Shown here one piece after another: positions 17,417 through 25,823 of a DNA stretch of 64,000 nucleotides. The notes beneath the pieces are model-generated. The model was given only the letters and a program-made list of their open reading frames with translations. It had not been told where the DNA came from and did not search any database. Both the position numbers and the translations under genes were made by a program. How positions within the stretch are numbered: position 1 is the stretch's first letter; every line of letters starts with the position of its first letter. Origin of the DNA: CAIVAT01 sp964355945 (GTDB lineage: Bacteria > Bacteroidota > Bacteroidia > Bacteroidales > FEN-979). The DNA lies in assembly GCA_964355945.1 (NCBI GenBank), contig CAYHGE010000007.1:1-64000 (forward strand), given 5' to 3'.

Positions 17417-20400
17417 GTGTCAGGAAATTTCACACCCATCCCTCTTCCAGCTTTACTGCCGCTGGTACTTTCCGAAATCAGGCAAAATCGCTTCATGGGA
17501 ATTCCCGGGAGTTTGTTTTATCGTAAACAACCGCAGGATCGTTTTAACATGACAAGATATGGCCACTATCTTGAAACTCCCATCGGGGTCGCTGCCGGTC
17601 CCCATACTCAACTTTCTCTGAATATTATCGCAGCATGGCTTTGCGGGGCAAGGTACATCGAATTAAAGACGATTCAGACACTCGACGAGCTGGAAGTTTC
17701 CAAACCCTGTATCGATATGCAGGATGAAGGCTACAACTGTGAATGGTCGCAGGAACTGAAGGTCCATGAGTCATTTACCGAATATCTTAATGCCTGGATT
17801 GTGATTCATATCCTCCACAGGGAACTCGGCTTCAGCGGATCATGTGGAACCATGTTCAATATGAGTGTCGGCTATAACCTCGAAGGGATCATGAATGACA
17901 ATGTTCAATGGTTCTTCGGCCGTATGCTGGACTGCAGTGCTGAACTGACCGCAGCAAAAAAATCCATTCGTGCCATTTATGAGGATATTGACGAAATTAC
18001 TATCTCATCACGGATTTCGGATCATATCACCCTCAGCACCATGCATGGTTGCCCGCCCGATGAAATTGAAAAAATAGGACTTTACCTGATTGGCCGGAAA
18101 AAATTGCATACAACCATTAAGTTGAATCCAACATTGTTGGGGGCGAATGAATTACGCGGACTGCTTAACAACAAACTAGGCTTTGGTGCGGTGGTTCCTG
18201 ATCTTGCCTTTGAACACGACCTTAAATATCAGGATGCCTTGAAAATCCTTGCATCCCTTCAGGCCGCTTCTGATGAAAACGGATTGCAGTTTGGCGTAAA
18301 ACTTACCAATACACTCGAGAGTGTCAATAACAAAGAGATTTTTGGCACCCATGAACCGATGATGTACATGAGTGGCCGGGCACTGCATCCCATCAGCGTA
18401 CATCTGGCGCAAAAACTTCAGAACGACCTGAACGGCAGGCTTGACATCTCCTTTTCAGCCGGTGTTGATTGTTTCAACATCACGGATGTACTGGCATGCG
18501 GCATGAAACCCGTAACTGTTTGCAGCGATTTGCTGAAGCCCGGTGGTTATGGCAGGTTGCACCAGTACATTGAAAATATCAGAAAAGAGATTAAAATAAG
18601 AGAGGCAGACAGCCTGGATTCATACATATTAAAGGTGGCCGGATCCCAGGGCTCAGTTGCTGAATCAGCACTACTCAACCTGAATAATTATGCCGGCAGA
18701 GTTGATGATAACCCATTGTATCGCAAACATTCATTGTCAGAACCATCCATCAAGACTTCTCGCGAACTTGGATGGTTTGACTGCATCCATGCACCTTGTG
18801 TGGATACCTGCCCAACCAACCAGGATATTCCTGAATACCTGCATTACACTGCATCCGGGGATGGTCAGGCGGCTTTGGAAACCATCCTGAGAACCAATCC
18901 TTTTCCATCTGTTACCGGTATGGTTTGTGACCATTTGTGTCAGTTTAAATGCACGAGGATTAATTACGATGAGTCGCTGAATATCAGGGAAATTAAGAGG
19001 TTTGTTACGGAGAATGGTTATCTGGCCAGGAATGAAGGGACCCCACCCCCTGCCAGGAATGAAAGGACCTCACCCCCGGCCCCTCTCCTTTCAGGAGAGG
19101 GGAGGAGGGCTGCCATTATCGGGGCGGGGCCGGCTGGTTTGTCATGTGGCTGGTTTTTGCGCAAAGCAGGATTTGAGGTGGATGTTTTTGAGCAGAAAAA
19201 CCTCGCGGGAGGAATGGTTTCTGCGGCCATCCCGGCGTTTCGTCTTACTTCAGAGGCTATTGAAACTGACATTCAACATATTCTTGCATCAGGAATTCAT
19301 TTGCATGATAACCATACCATAGATTCTGCACGGTTTGATTCGATCCTGCATGACTATGACGCTGTTTTTCTCGCAGCCGGAGCACAAAAGTCAGTGAAGT
19401 TAAACATCGAAGGTGCGGAATTTCCGGGTATAATCGATCCCCTCGAATTTTTATTTGATGTCAGGCGAGGCCGTTCAACTATGATTGGCCGTGATATAGT
19501 AATCATAGGCGGTGGGAATACTGCCATGGATACTGCCCGTACTGCTCAACGGATGGTAGGAAAGAACGGAAGTGTAACCATTGTTTATCGTCGTACCATC
19601 AGGGAGATGCCGGCCGATCATGGAGAAATAATGGCAGTGCAGGAGGAGGGAATTACAATCCTGGAACTAACCAATCCACTTCGGATTCAATCGGTTAATG
19701 GCAAGGTAACCGGGCTCGTTTGTACCCGGAACAGCCTGACAAAGAAAGGCATGGATGGGAGACCTTCCCCAATACTCATTCCCGGTTCGGAATTTGAAAT
19801 TTTGTGCGATACCATCATCCCTGCTATCGGGCAGCAGATAGCCATCGATTTTCTGGATACTGCGCAACTTGCAACAATACCGGGCAGTTATCAAACCCGG
19901 ATCCCGGGACTTTTCATTGGTGGCGATGCGATGCGGGGTGCATCAACAGCCATTAATGCAATTGGCGACGGCCGTAAAGCCGCTTCGGAGATTATTGAAA
20001 CTATTACTGTGGTAAACCCGCCAGCCCCTGCAACGGAAGGGATCCGGGGGAAGGTCTTTCCGGGGGCCGAAGAACTTCAGCAAATAATGCACCGTAAGGC
20101 AATCCGGACATTTGGCATTCATCCTGCCGAGACTGCGTTAGATCAAAGGCGGAATTTTGATCTGGTCATCTCCTCGTTATCAGCAGGAGAGGCAAAAACA
20201 GAGGCCGGAAGATGTTTGCGATGTGATGAAATATGCAATGTTTGTGTCTCAGTCTGCCCAAACCTGGCGAACTACGGTTACAAGATTGAACCCATGTCCT
20301 TTATGTTGGAAAAGGCAGTATTGAAGGAGGATTCTGTGGTTTCTTTTGAAGCAGACAAGCCTTTCAGGGCTGATCAACCGTTTCAAATACTGAACATCCG

Positions 20401-20764
20401 TGATTTATGCAATGAATGTGGTAATTGCACCACTTTCTGCCCGAGCAGCGGCAGGCCGTTTGCAGATAAACCCGGGATAAGTCTTTCCATGGCCGCGTTT
20501 AATGAGGAGGAGACAGGGTTTTTCCTGAGCCGTCTCCCTGAAAAGCTGGTTCTGATTTATAAGGAAAAGGGGGCCATCAGAACACTGAGCCTGGTCGATG
20601 GTTTGTATATTTACGAGACAGATCAGGTGAAAGCGGTTATCAAACCAGAAAATTTCACACTCGTTGAGGTCAAGTTTCTTGTGCCATGCGTGAAGGAATT
20701 TCATTTTGAATTTGCGGCAGAAATGAGTGTTGTCATGAAGGGAGCAATGAAGAATGAGCAATGA
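17417..20764 (+). CDS. ygfK: YgfK-like Fe-S flavoprotein of purine catabolism
   Basis: 1115 residues from a GTG start. Residues 1-420 form a dihydroorotate-dehydrogenase-like domain (TPIGVAAGPHTQLSLNIIAAWL, FNMSVGYNLEGI). Next comes a GltD-type Cys region (HAPCVDTCPTNQDIPEYL, CDHLCQFKC), an FAD Rossmann motif (IIGAGPAGLSCG) and an NAD(P) motif (IIGGGNTAMDTART). The C-terminus carries two Fe-S clusters (CLRCDEICNVCVSVCP; CNECGNCTTFCP). This is the YgfK family, annotated as a putative selenate reductase subunit but linked to anaerobic purine/urate breakdown in E. coli and gut bacteria. The GTG start aligns with the usual N-terminus; an upstream in-frame TTG at 17381 overlaps the promoter. A palindromic element inserts about 25 residues into the linker before the FAD motif. 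It heads the plus-strand purine genes. Confidence 0.88.
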   Translation: MSGNFTPIPLPALLPLVLSEIRQNRFMGIPGSLFYRKQPQDRFNMTRYGHYLETPIGVAAGPHTQLSLNIIAAWLCGARYIELKTIQTLDELEVSKPCIDMQDEGYNCEWSQELKVHESFTEYLNAWIVIHILHRELGFSGSCGTMFNMSVGYNLEGIMNDNVQWFFGRMLDCSAELTAAKKSIRAIYEDIDEITISSRISDHITLSTMHGCPPDEIEKIGLYLIGRKKLHTTIKLNPTLLGANELRGLLNNKLGFGAVVPDLAFEHDLKYQDALKILASLQAASDENGLQFGVKLTNTLESVNNKEIFGTHEPMMYMSGRALHPISVHLAQKLQNDLNGRLDISFSAGVDCFNITDVLACGMKPVTVCSDLLKPGGYGRLHQYIENIRKEIKIREADSLDSYILKVAGSQGSVAESALLNLNNYAGRVDDNPLYRKHSLSEPSIKTSRELGWFDCIHAPCVDTCPTNQDIPEYLHYTASGDGQAALETILRTNPFPSVTGMVCDHLCQFKCTRINYDESLNIREIKRFVTENGYLARNEGTPPPARNERTSPPAPLLSGEGRRAAIIGAGPAGLSCGWFLRKAGFEVDVFEQKNLAGGMVSAAIPAFRLTSEAIETDIQHILASGIHLHDNHTIDSARFDSILHDYDAVFLAAGAQKSVKLNIEGAEFPGIIDPLEFLFDVRRGRSTMIGRDIVIIGGGNTAMDTARTAQRMVGKNGSVTIVYRRTIREMPADHGEIMAVQEEGITILELTNPLRIQSVNGKVTGLVCTRNSLTKKGMDGRPSPILIPGSEFEILCDTIIPAIGQQIAIDFLDTAQLATIPGSYQTRIPGLFIGGDAMRGASTAINAIGDGRKAASEIIETITVVNPPAPATEGIRGKVFPGAEELQQIMHRKAIRTFGIHPAETALDQRRNFDLVISSLSAGEAKTEAGRCLRCDEICNVCVSVCPNLANYGYKIEPMSFMLEKAVLKEDSVVSFEADKPFRADQPFQILNIRDLCNECGNCTTFCPSSGRPFADKPGISLSMAAFNEEETGFFLSRLPEKLVLIYKEKGAIRTLSLVDGLYIYETDQVKAVIKPENFTLVEVKFLVPCVKEFHFEFAAEMSVVMKGAMKNEQ
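19026..19102 (+). repeat. Palindromic element inside the ygfK reading frame
   Basis: Two tandem 27-bp units (19026-19052 and 19053-19079; encoding ARNEGTPPP and ARNERTSPP) are followed by a palindrome (19080-19102, CCCCTCTCCT/AGGAGAGGGG arms). The whole block stays in frame and encodes a Pro/Arg-rich linker between the Cys-rich helical domain and the FAD domain. Its palindrome resembles those at 16502 and 53163, so it looks like a dispersed element that entered a tolerant interdomain site. Confidence 0.7.
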
Positions 20765-20789
20765 ACAATAAACAATAAAAGTAATAGTT

Positions 20790-22262
20790 ATGATACCAAT
20801 TACAGATCACATCGTTGATCAGAATGTATTAGAAAAGGCCATTGGCCATTATCGTGAAAAGGGCATCATCCTGCCTACTTTTGCACAGATGCGAAACCCT
20901 GAACTCATCCCCGGGAGCATCAAGGATAAATTGAAAAAAATCGGATTGTGGGATCTCCATCCCCTGAATTTATTCCGGATTACCTGGAAAAATGAGCCAA
21001 AGGTATCTGGCGGATTATATGGATCCCCGAATTATATTGAACTGCCAAAAGCGCTTACCGGCATTGATGCCCGAATCATCGTGATGCTGGGAAAATGGTT
21101 TCCGACCGGAGCCCATAAAGTAGGTGCAGCTTATGGATGCCTGGCTCCACGGATCATCACCGGTGGTTTTGATCCGACCTACCATAAGGCTGTGTGGCCT
21201 TCAACAGGGAACTATTGCCGTGGAGGAGCCTTTGATTCTTATCTCATGGATGTGACTGCCGTGGCAATTCTTCCGGAAGAGATGAGCCGGGAGCGGTTCG
21301 CCTGGCTGAAGGAGATTGGCGCTGAAGTGATCGCTACTCCAGGCTGTGAATCGAATGTGAAGGAGATCTATGACAAGTGCTGGGAAATCAAGCGTACCCG
21401 TAAAGATTGCATGGTTTTCAACCAGTTTGAAGAGTTTGGAAACTCCTGCTGGCACTATGAAGTGACGGGCAATGCCATTGAAGAAGCTTTCAGGCTGGTA
21501 GCGGGAAAAGATGCCCAACTTTCTGCCTATATCTCTGCAACAGGATCTGCCGGAACAATTGCTGCCGGTGATTATCTTCGTACAAAATTTCCTCACATCA
21601 AAGTTGTTGCATCTGAAGCATTGCAATGCCCGACATTACTTCAAAACGGCTTTGGAGGCCATCGCATTGAAGGAATCGGCGACAAGCATGTTCCATGGAT
21701 CCATAATGTGCGCAACACCGATGTGGTGACAGCCATCGATGACGAGGATTGCATGCGGCTTCTCAGGCTTTTCAATGAAAAAGATGGCCATGACTACCTT
21801 GCTGCAAACGGAGTCGATAAAGCGTTGATTGCAATGCTTGACACCATTGGCATTTCCGGTATCGGAAACATTTTGTCGGCCATTAAAACTGCAAAGCATT
21901 TTGAGTTTACAGGGGAAGATACCATCGTAACCATCGCCACAGATTCTGCAGAAATGTATGGTTCAAGGCTGGAGGAGTTAACTGCTGAACGCGGAGCGTA
22001 TTCAACCCTTCAGGCTGCCCGGGATCACGAAAAATGCATGCTGGGAACGTCACCATCAACCATGAAAGAGCTGGGATACAACGACCGCAAAGCCATTCAT
22101 AACCTGAAGTATTTTACCTGGATTGAACAGCAGGGATTGGATGTTGAGGATCTGCGCCAGCTTTGGGATGACCGTCACATCTGGCCAGAGATATTCAGAC
22201 AACCTGCCCGGTGGGATGAGTTGATCAATGAGTTTAATAATGAGACTGGACTTTTAAAATAA
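20790..22262 (+). CDS. PLP fold-type II enzyme of the purine island
   Basis: 490 residues. The FPTGAHKVGAAYG motif near residue 108 resembles the TrpB-type HK site, so that Lys should carry PLP; SATGSAGT is the phosphate-binding loop. It belongs to the tryptophan-synthase-beta/cysteine-synthase fold. It starts 25 bp after ygfK, so co-transcription is likely. In E. coli-type purine clusters the PLP enzyme is YgeX, diaminopropionate ammonia-lyase. This protein does not have the YgeX signature (no SFKD-like Lys motif, different N-terminus), but may do an equivalent beta-elimination on a diamino acid intermediate (inference). Substrate not determined. Confidence 0.7.
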   Translation: MIPITDHIVDQNVLEKAIGHYREKGIILPTFAQMRNPELIPGSIKDKLKKIGLWDLHPLNLFRITWKNEPKVSGGLYGSPNYIELPKALTGIDARIIVMLGKWFPTGAHKVGAAYGCLAPRIITGGFDPTYHKAVWPSTGNYCRGGAFDSYLMDVTAVAILPEEMSRERFAWLKEIGAEVIATPGCESNVKEIYDKCWEIKRTRKDCMVFNQFEEFGNSCWHYEVTGNAIEEAFRLVAGKDAQLSAYISATGSAGTIAAGDYLRTKFPHIKVVASEALQCPTLLQNGFGGHRIEGIGDKHVPWIHNVRNTDVVTAIDDEDCMRLLRLFNEKDGHDYLAANGVDKALIAMLDTIGISGIGNILSAIKTAKHFEFTGEDTIVTIATDSAEMYGSRLEELTAERGAYSTLQAARDHEKCMLGTSPSTMKELGYNDRKAIHNLKYFTWIEQQGLDVEDLRQLWDDRHIWPEIFRQPARWDELINEFNNETGLLK

Positions 22263-22291
22263 TTGTTTAACCACAGATTGAAATAAAACGG

Positions 22292-22593
22292 AATGTGGCT
22301 AAAGCCAGGAAATAGGAGCCAAAACATAAACAGTTGGCTAAAGCCAACTGCAATAGATGTGAAATCTAATTCGACTGACAAAATAGAAGGCATTCAGCTT
22401 TAGCTGACTGAATATAAGGGGAGTAACAGGATTTATTGCAGTCAGCTTTAGCTGACTGATTATAAGGGATGTAGAAGAATTTGCTGCAGTCAGCTTTAGC
22501 TGAAAGTCGATAAGGGAAGTGACAGAATTTATTGCAGTCAGCTTTAGCTGACTGTATGGAGTTCAGGTGCATATAATCTGGGGCTTTAGCCCC
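22292..22593. repeat. REP-like palindrome array, left of transposase
   Basis: This fills the space between the PLP gene and the transposase. Seven short palindromes share the core GCTTTAGC or its reverse complement with different arms: 22296-22307 (TGGCTAAAGCCA), 22331-22350, 22394-22407, 22439-22458, 22487-22503, 22535-22554 (CAGTCAGCTTTAGCTGACTG type) and 22580-22593 (GGGGCTTTAGCCCC). The first 129 bp (22292-22420) recur at 23062-23190 with about five mismatches. Peptide-like ORFs on the minus strand here are only translations of the repeats. Confidence 0.85.
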
Positions 22594-22607
22594 ATAAAAT
22601 TAGTCCT

Positions 22608-23054
22608 ATGAGTTGGGTCAGAATTTGGGTACATTTAGTGTTCTCAACAAAAAACCGGGAACCATTTCTCTATTCACCAGATTTGAGAAAACAATTCTTT
22701 CAGCATCTAAAAATAAATGCCGAAGTAAAACAGATTTGGCTTGATTGCATCAGTGGATATTCTGATCATGCGCATTGTCTTATTTCCCTTGGGAAAGACC
22801 AGTCTGTAAGCAAGGTAGTGCAACTATTAAAAGGTGAATCCTCATTCTGGATCAATAAATCAGGAATGATAAAGGATAAGTTTATCTGGCAGGATGATTA
22901 CTGGGCAGTGAGTGTGAGTGAGAGCCACATGGAAAAAACGCGAAAGTACATTCAGAACCAGGAAAAACATCACAGGAACAGCCCATTTTCAGAGGAGGTT
23001 GCAGAATTTATGGAGAGGTATGGATGGGTTTTTATTCAGGAAAATAACGAATAA
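22608..23054 (+). CDS. REP-associated tyrosine transposase (RAYT), IS200-like
   Basis: 148 residues, a Y1 single-strand nuclease of the IS200/IS605 fold. The HUH metal site is HAH at residues 54-56 (DHAHCLISL), and the nucleophile is Tyr 114 in KYIQNQEKHH, a spacing and motif typical of RAYTs. N-terminal VHLVFSTKNREPFL is also characteristic. It has no partner accessory gene. Palindromic REP-like arrays on both sides, and a 129-bp direct repeat flanking the gene, are its presumed substrates. Such enzymes cut and move REP hairpins. The unit sits inside the purine island between two PLP-enzyme genes and may separate what was one operon. Confidence 0.88.
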   Translation: MSWVRIWVHLVFSTKNREPFLYSPDLRKQFFQHLKINAEVKQIWLDCISGYSDHAHCLISLGKDQSVSKVVQLLKGESSFWINKSGMIKDKFIWQDDYWAVSVSESHMEKTRKYIQNQEKHHRNSPFSEEVAEFMERYGWVFIQENNE

Positions 23055-23061
23055 TATATTA

Positions 23062-23429
23062 AATGTGGCTAAAGCCAGGAAATAGGAGCCGAAACATAAA
23101 CAGTTGGCTAAAGCCAACTGCAATAAATGTGAAATCTAATTCGACTGACAAAATAGAAGGCAGTCAGCTTTAGCTGAATGATTATAAGGGAATAGGGAAT
23201 TAGCAGAATTTATTTCAGTCAGCTTTAGCTGACTGATTATGAGGAGGATGTTTGTAAATTGGGGCTTTAGCNNNNNNNNNNNNNNNNNNNNNNNNNNNNN
23301 NNNNNNNNNNNNNNNNNNNNNNNNNNNNNNNNNNNNNNNNNNNNNNNNNNNNNNNNNNNNNNNNNNNNNNNAGTCAGCTTTAGCTGACTGATTATGAGGA
23401 GGATGTTTGTAAATTGGGGCTTTAGCCCC
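23062..23429. repeat. REP-like palindrome array, right of transposase
   Basis: Palindromes at 23066-23077, 23101-23120, 23161-23177, 23216-23235 and a GGGGCTTTAGC half at 23261-23271, which is cut by the gap. After the gap 23372-23390 repeats the 23217-23235 hairpin and 23416-23429 completes GGGGCTTTAGCCCC. Together with the gap this explains the 408-bp space before the next gene. Confidence 0.82.
23272..23371. other. Assembly gap (100 N) with duplicated 55-bp edges
   Basis: Exactly 100 N. Bases 23217-23271 equal bases 23372-23426 (55 identical positions). As at 17083, the edges look like an unmerged k-mer overlap in a repeat, so the real sequence is probably shorter and continuous. Confidence 0.85.
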
Positions 23430-23462
23430 ATAATTAGAGAGAGTTAGTAAATAAATCAGAGC

Positions 23463-24719
23463 ATGTCAGAGAAGTATCACTTTGAATGTACAGACTGCAA
23501 TGCCCGATATCCTGGGTGCAATGTCATATACCTATGCCCTGCGTGCAGCAAGGATAATCAACCTGGCACGCCCCCACGGGGTGTTTTGAAAACCAGCTAT
23601 GATTATCAGGGGATGAGGGCGATGACTCATCCTGATAAACTGTTTCAGTCATTGGAGCGAGAGGATTTCATGCCACTAATGCCATTATCCGACCGAAAGT
23701 CCTGGCCCAATATGCGGATTGGGGGAACACCTTTTTACAAGATGAACGGGCGGACAGGCGGACAGGCGGACAATTTTGACGTGTTTCTGAAGGATGATTC
23801 CCAGAATCCAACATTTTCCTTCAAGGACCGTGCCTCGGCTTTGGTATCAGCATGGGCGCGGGAAAAAGGAATTCAAACCCTGGTGGCTGCTTCAACAGGC
23901 AACGCAGGTTCATCCCTGGCGGGGATTTGTGCATCACAGGGGCAGAAAGCCATAATTGTTGTCCCTGCCGCAGCGCCCCTGGCAAAACTCACCCAGATCC
24001 TCATGTATGGAGCCACCCTGATCCCGGTAAAGGGTACCTATGATGATGCTTTTGATCTGAGCGTTCAGATATCGGAGAAATATGGCTACTACAACCGCAA
24101 TACCGCCTTTAACCCGCTAACGATCGAGGGCAAAAAGACCGTCTCCTTTGAAATTTACAGCCAGCTCCGGCAACATGTTCCCGATCGAATTTTTATTCCG
24201 GTTGGCGACGGAGTAATTTATTCAGGTGTTTGCAAAGGGTTTGAAGACTTGCTCAAACTTGGCATCATTGACCGGATGCCGGTGCTGGTGGCAGTTCAGG
24301 CGGAAGGCAGCAGCAACCTGATCAAAAACCTGGAAAGCAAATCGTTTATTTCTACACCATCAATGACCATTGCCGATTCCATCTCGGTGGATGTTCCCCG
24401 GTGTTTTTACATAACTGCAAGATATATGAATGAATATGCCGGGGAGGCAGTTTCGGTTTCTGACAAGGAAATCCTGGCGGCCTCGCTGCTTCTGTCGCGT
24501 TCCACAGGGATATTCTCCGAACCTGCCGCAGTTGCCGCTTATGCCGGAATGCTGAAATACCGTGATCTGGGCCTGTTCCCGGCCTGCTCCAAAAATGTGG
24601 TATTGCTTACCGGGAGCGGGTTGAAAGATTTGTCGGCAGTTCAGTCCTCCATCCGGATCCCGGCAGCTGTTGAACCTGATATTGCAGCTGTTGAAAATTT
24701 TGTGAATACCAGGTTTTAG
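23463..24719 (+). CDS. Threonine-synthase-like PLP enzyme
   Basis: 418 residues. It opens with a zinc-ribbon-like segment (FECTDCNARYPGCNVIYLCPACSKD), as in threonine-synthase-like proteins. The PLP lysine is in NPTFSFKDRAS near residue 121, and STGNAGSSLAG and LLTGSGLKD are the phosphate-contact loops. Threonine synthase proper acts on O-phosphohomoserine. Here the neighbours (ygfK, xdhD, ssnA) suggest a role in the last, amino-acid-like steps of purine breakdown, where a diaminopropionate-type intermediate must be deaminated (inference). There is no homoserine pathway gene nearby. It abuts the following hydrolase gene. Confidence 0.75.
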   Translation: MSEKYHFECTDCNARYPGCNVIYLCPACSKDNQPGTPPRGVLKTSYDYQGMRAMTHPDKLFQSLEREDFMPLMPLSDRKSWPNMRIGGTPFYKMNGRTGGQADNFDVFLKDDSQNPTFSFKDRASALVSAWAREKGIQTLVAASTGNAGSSLAGICASQGQKAIIVVPAAAPLAKLTQILMYGATLIPVKGTYDDAFDLSVQISEKYGYYNRNTAFNPLTIEGKKTVSFEIYSQLRQHVPDRIFIPVGDGVIYSGVCKGFEDLLKLGIIDRMPVLVAVQAEGSSNLIKNLESKSFISTPSMTIADSISVDVPRCFYITARYMNEYAGEAVSVSDKEILAASLLLSRSTGIFSEPAAVAAYAGMLKYRDLGLFPACSKNVVLLTGSGLKDLSAVQSSIRIPAAVEPDIAAVENFVNTRF

Positions 24720-24767
24720 GTGAACATTGGTGAGAAGAATAACCTGACCGGCAACAAAACCGATGAA

Positions 24768-25799
24768 ATGAAAATTTGGATTCTCAGATCTGTTATCAGT
24801 ATACTTTTGGTCTGTACAGCCATTTTTTCATATTTGGTTTTTTACCCGGTAAGTTACCATGTACCTCAATCAGATAACAGAAGAAATATTCAGTACTGGA
24901 ATTTGCCCACCGGATCACGAATTGCCTGTACACTGATTGCTGCCAAAGGCGTTAAAAGAAGATATCCGGTAATATACCTGCATGGAGGGCCCGGTGGTTT
25001 TGTCTCAGAAGAGACGGTGAAAAGGTTTACCCCGCTCTCTGAAGATGGTTATGATGTCTGCCTGTATGATCAGATTGGAAGCGGGCATTCCGACAGGTTG
25101 AAAAATATTGAGGAATATTCCGTCCGCCGGCATATAAATGATCTGGCGGAAATAATTAAAAAAACAGGTGCAGAGAAGGTAATACTTATAGGTCAATCCT
25201 GGGGAGCCATCCTTGCCGTGTTGTTTTTAGCAGATCATCCGGGAAAAGTAGAGAAACTTATCTTAACAGGTCCTGGCCCGATTTACCCTTTGCGGAAAGA
25301 TCTGGAAAAAATTGAACCACCTGACAGCCTGAATTTGAAAAAACCGCTTTTTTCAAACAGGCAGGCCAACGAAAAAGTGGAGAACCTGCGGTGTAAAGCA
25401 GTTTTTTTATGGGCTAAAATATTCGGAAAAAAGCTGGCATCGGATCAGGAAATGGATGATTTTCAAACTGCACTTTCGAACGAGACAAACAGGTCAACAG
25501 TTTGTGATACTTCGCAGGCACCAGGTGCAGAAGGGGGAAGTGGATACTATGTTTCAGTCATGACCATGCGGAGTTTGCCGGAAATACCGGATCCGAGGAC
25601 GAAATTAAAAAATTCTGAAGTCCCTTTATTCATCATGAAAGGGCAATGCGATAATCAGCGATGGGGTTATGTTACAGAGTACCTGGATCTCTTTCCCCAT
25701 CACCGGCTGGTTGTCATCCCAAATGCCGGGCATGCAATTTCTGTTGAGCAACCTGCATTATATCTGGCAACCTTGCGAAATTTTTTAGATAGTAATTAA
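24768..25799 (+). CDS. Alpha/beta hydrolase, proline iminopeptidase-like
   Basis: 343 residues from the ATG at 24768. A GTG at 24720, touching the previous stop, would add 16 polar residues; the ATG puts the hydrophobic segment KIWILRSVISILLVCTAIFSYLVF at the N-terminus as a signal or anchor, so it is preferred. Catalytic parts are visible: oxyanion loop HGGPGG, nucleophile elbow GQSWGA, and C-terminal His in NAGHAISVEQP. The fold matches prolyl aminopeptidase-type enzymes. It is probably periplasmic or inner-membrane-anchored. Its position between two purine-island genes hints at a linked function, but the substrate is unknown. Confidence 0.75.
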   Translation: MKIWILRSVISILLVCTAIFSYLVFYPVSYHVPQSDNRRNIQYWNLPTGSRIACTLIAAKGVKRRYPVIYLHGGPGGFVSEETVKRFTPLSEDGYDVCLYDQIGSGHSDRLKNIEEYSVRRHINDLAEIIKKTGAEKVILIGQSWGAILAVLFLADHPGKVEKLILTGPGPIYPLRKDLEKIEPPDSLNLKKPLFSNRQANEKVENLRCKAVFLWAKIFGKKLASDQEMDDFQTALSNETNRSTVCDTSQAPGAEGGSGYYVSVMTMRSLPEIPDPRTKLKNSEVPLFIMKGQCDNQRWGYVTEYLDLFPHHRLVVIPNAGHAISVEQPALYLATLRNFLDSN

Positions 25800-25823
25800 C
25801 GACAACCATAACCATATCCTCAA

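Larger units (their letters stand above)
22292..23190. mobile_element. REPtron-like unit with 129-bp direct repeats
   Basis: Transposase gene bounded by direct repeats 22292-22420 and 23062-23190, which match over 129 bp at an exact 770-bp offset with about five differences. Each repeat contains TGGCTAAAGCCA, CAGTTGGCTAAAGCCAACTG and the start of a TCAGCTTTAGCTGA hairpin. The structure suggests the unit moved or duplicated as a block, or that the arrays expanded on both sides of the gene. Confidence 0.7.

Noticed and set aside
22292..23429. CRISPR array or small peptide genes in the palindrome region
   Set aside because: Palindromes have irregular spacing and varied arms; peptides such as SAKADC repeats are just translations of the hairpins on the minus strand.
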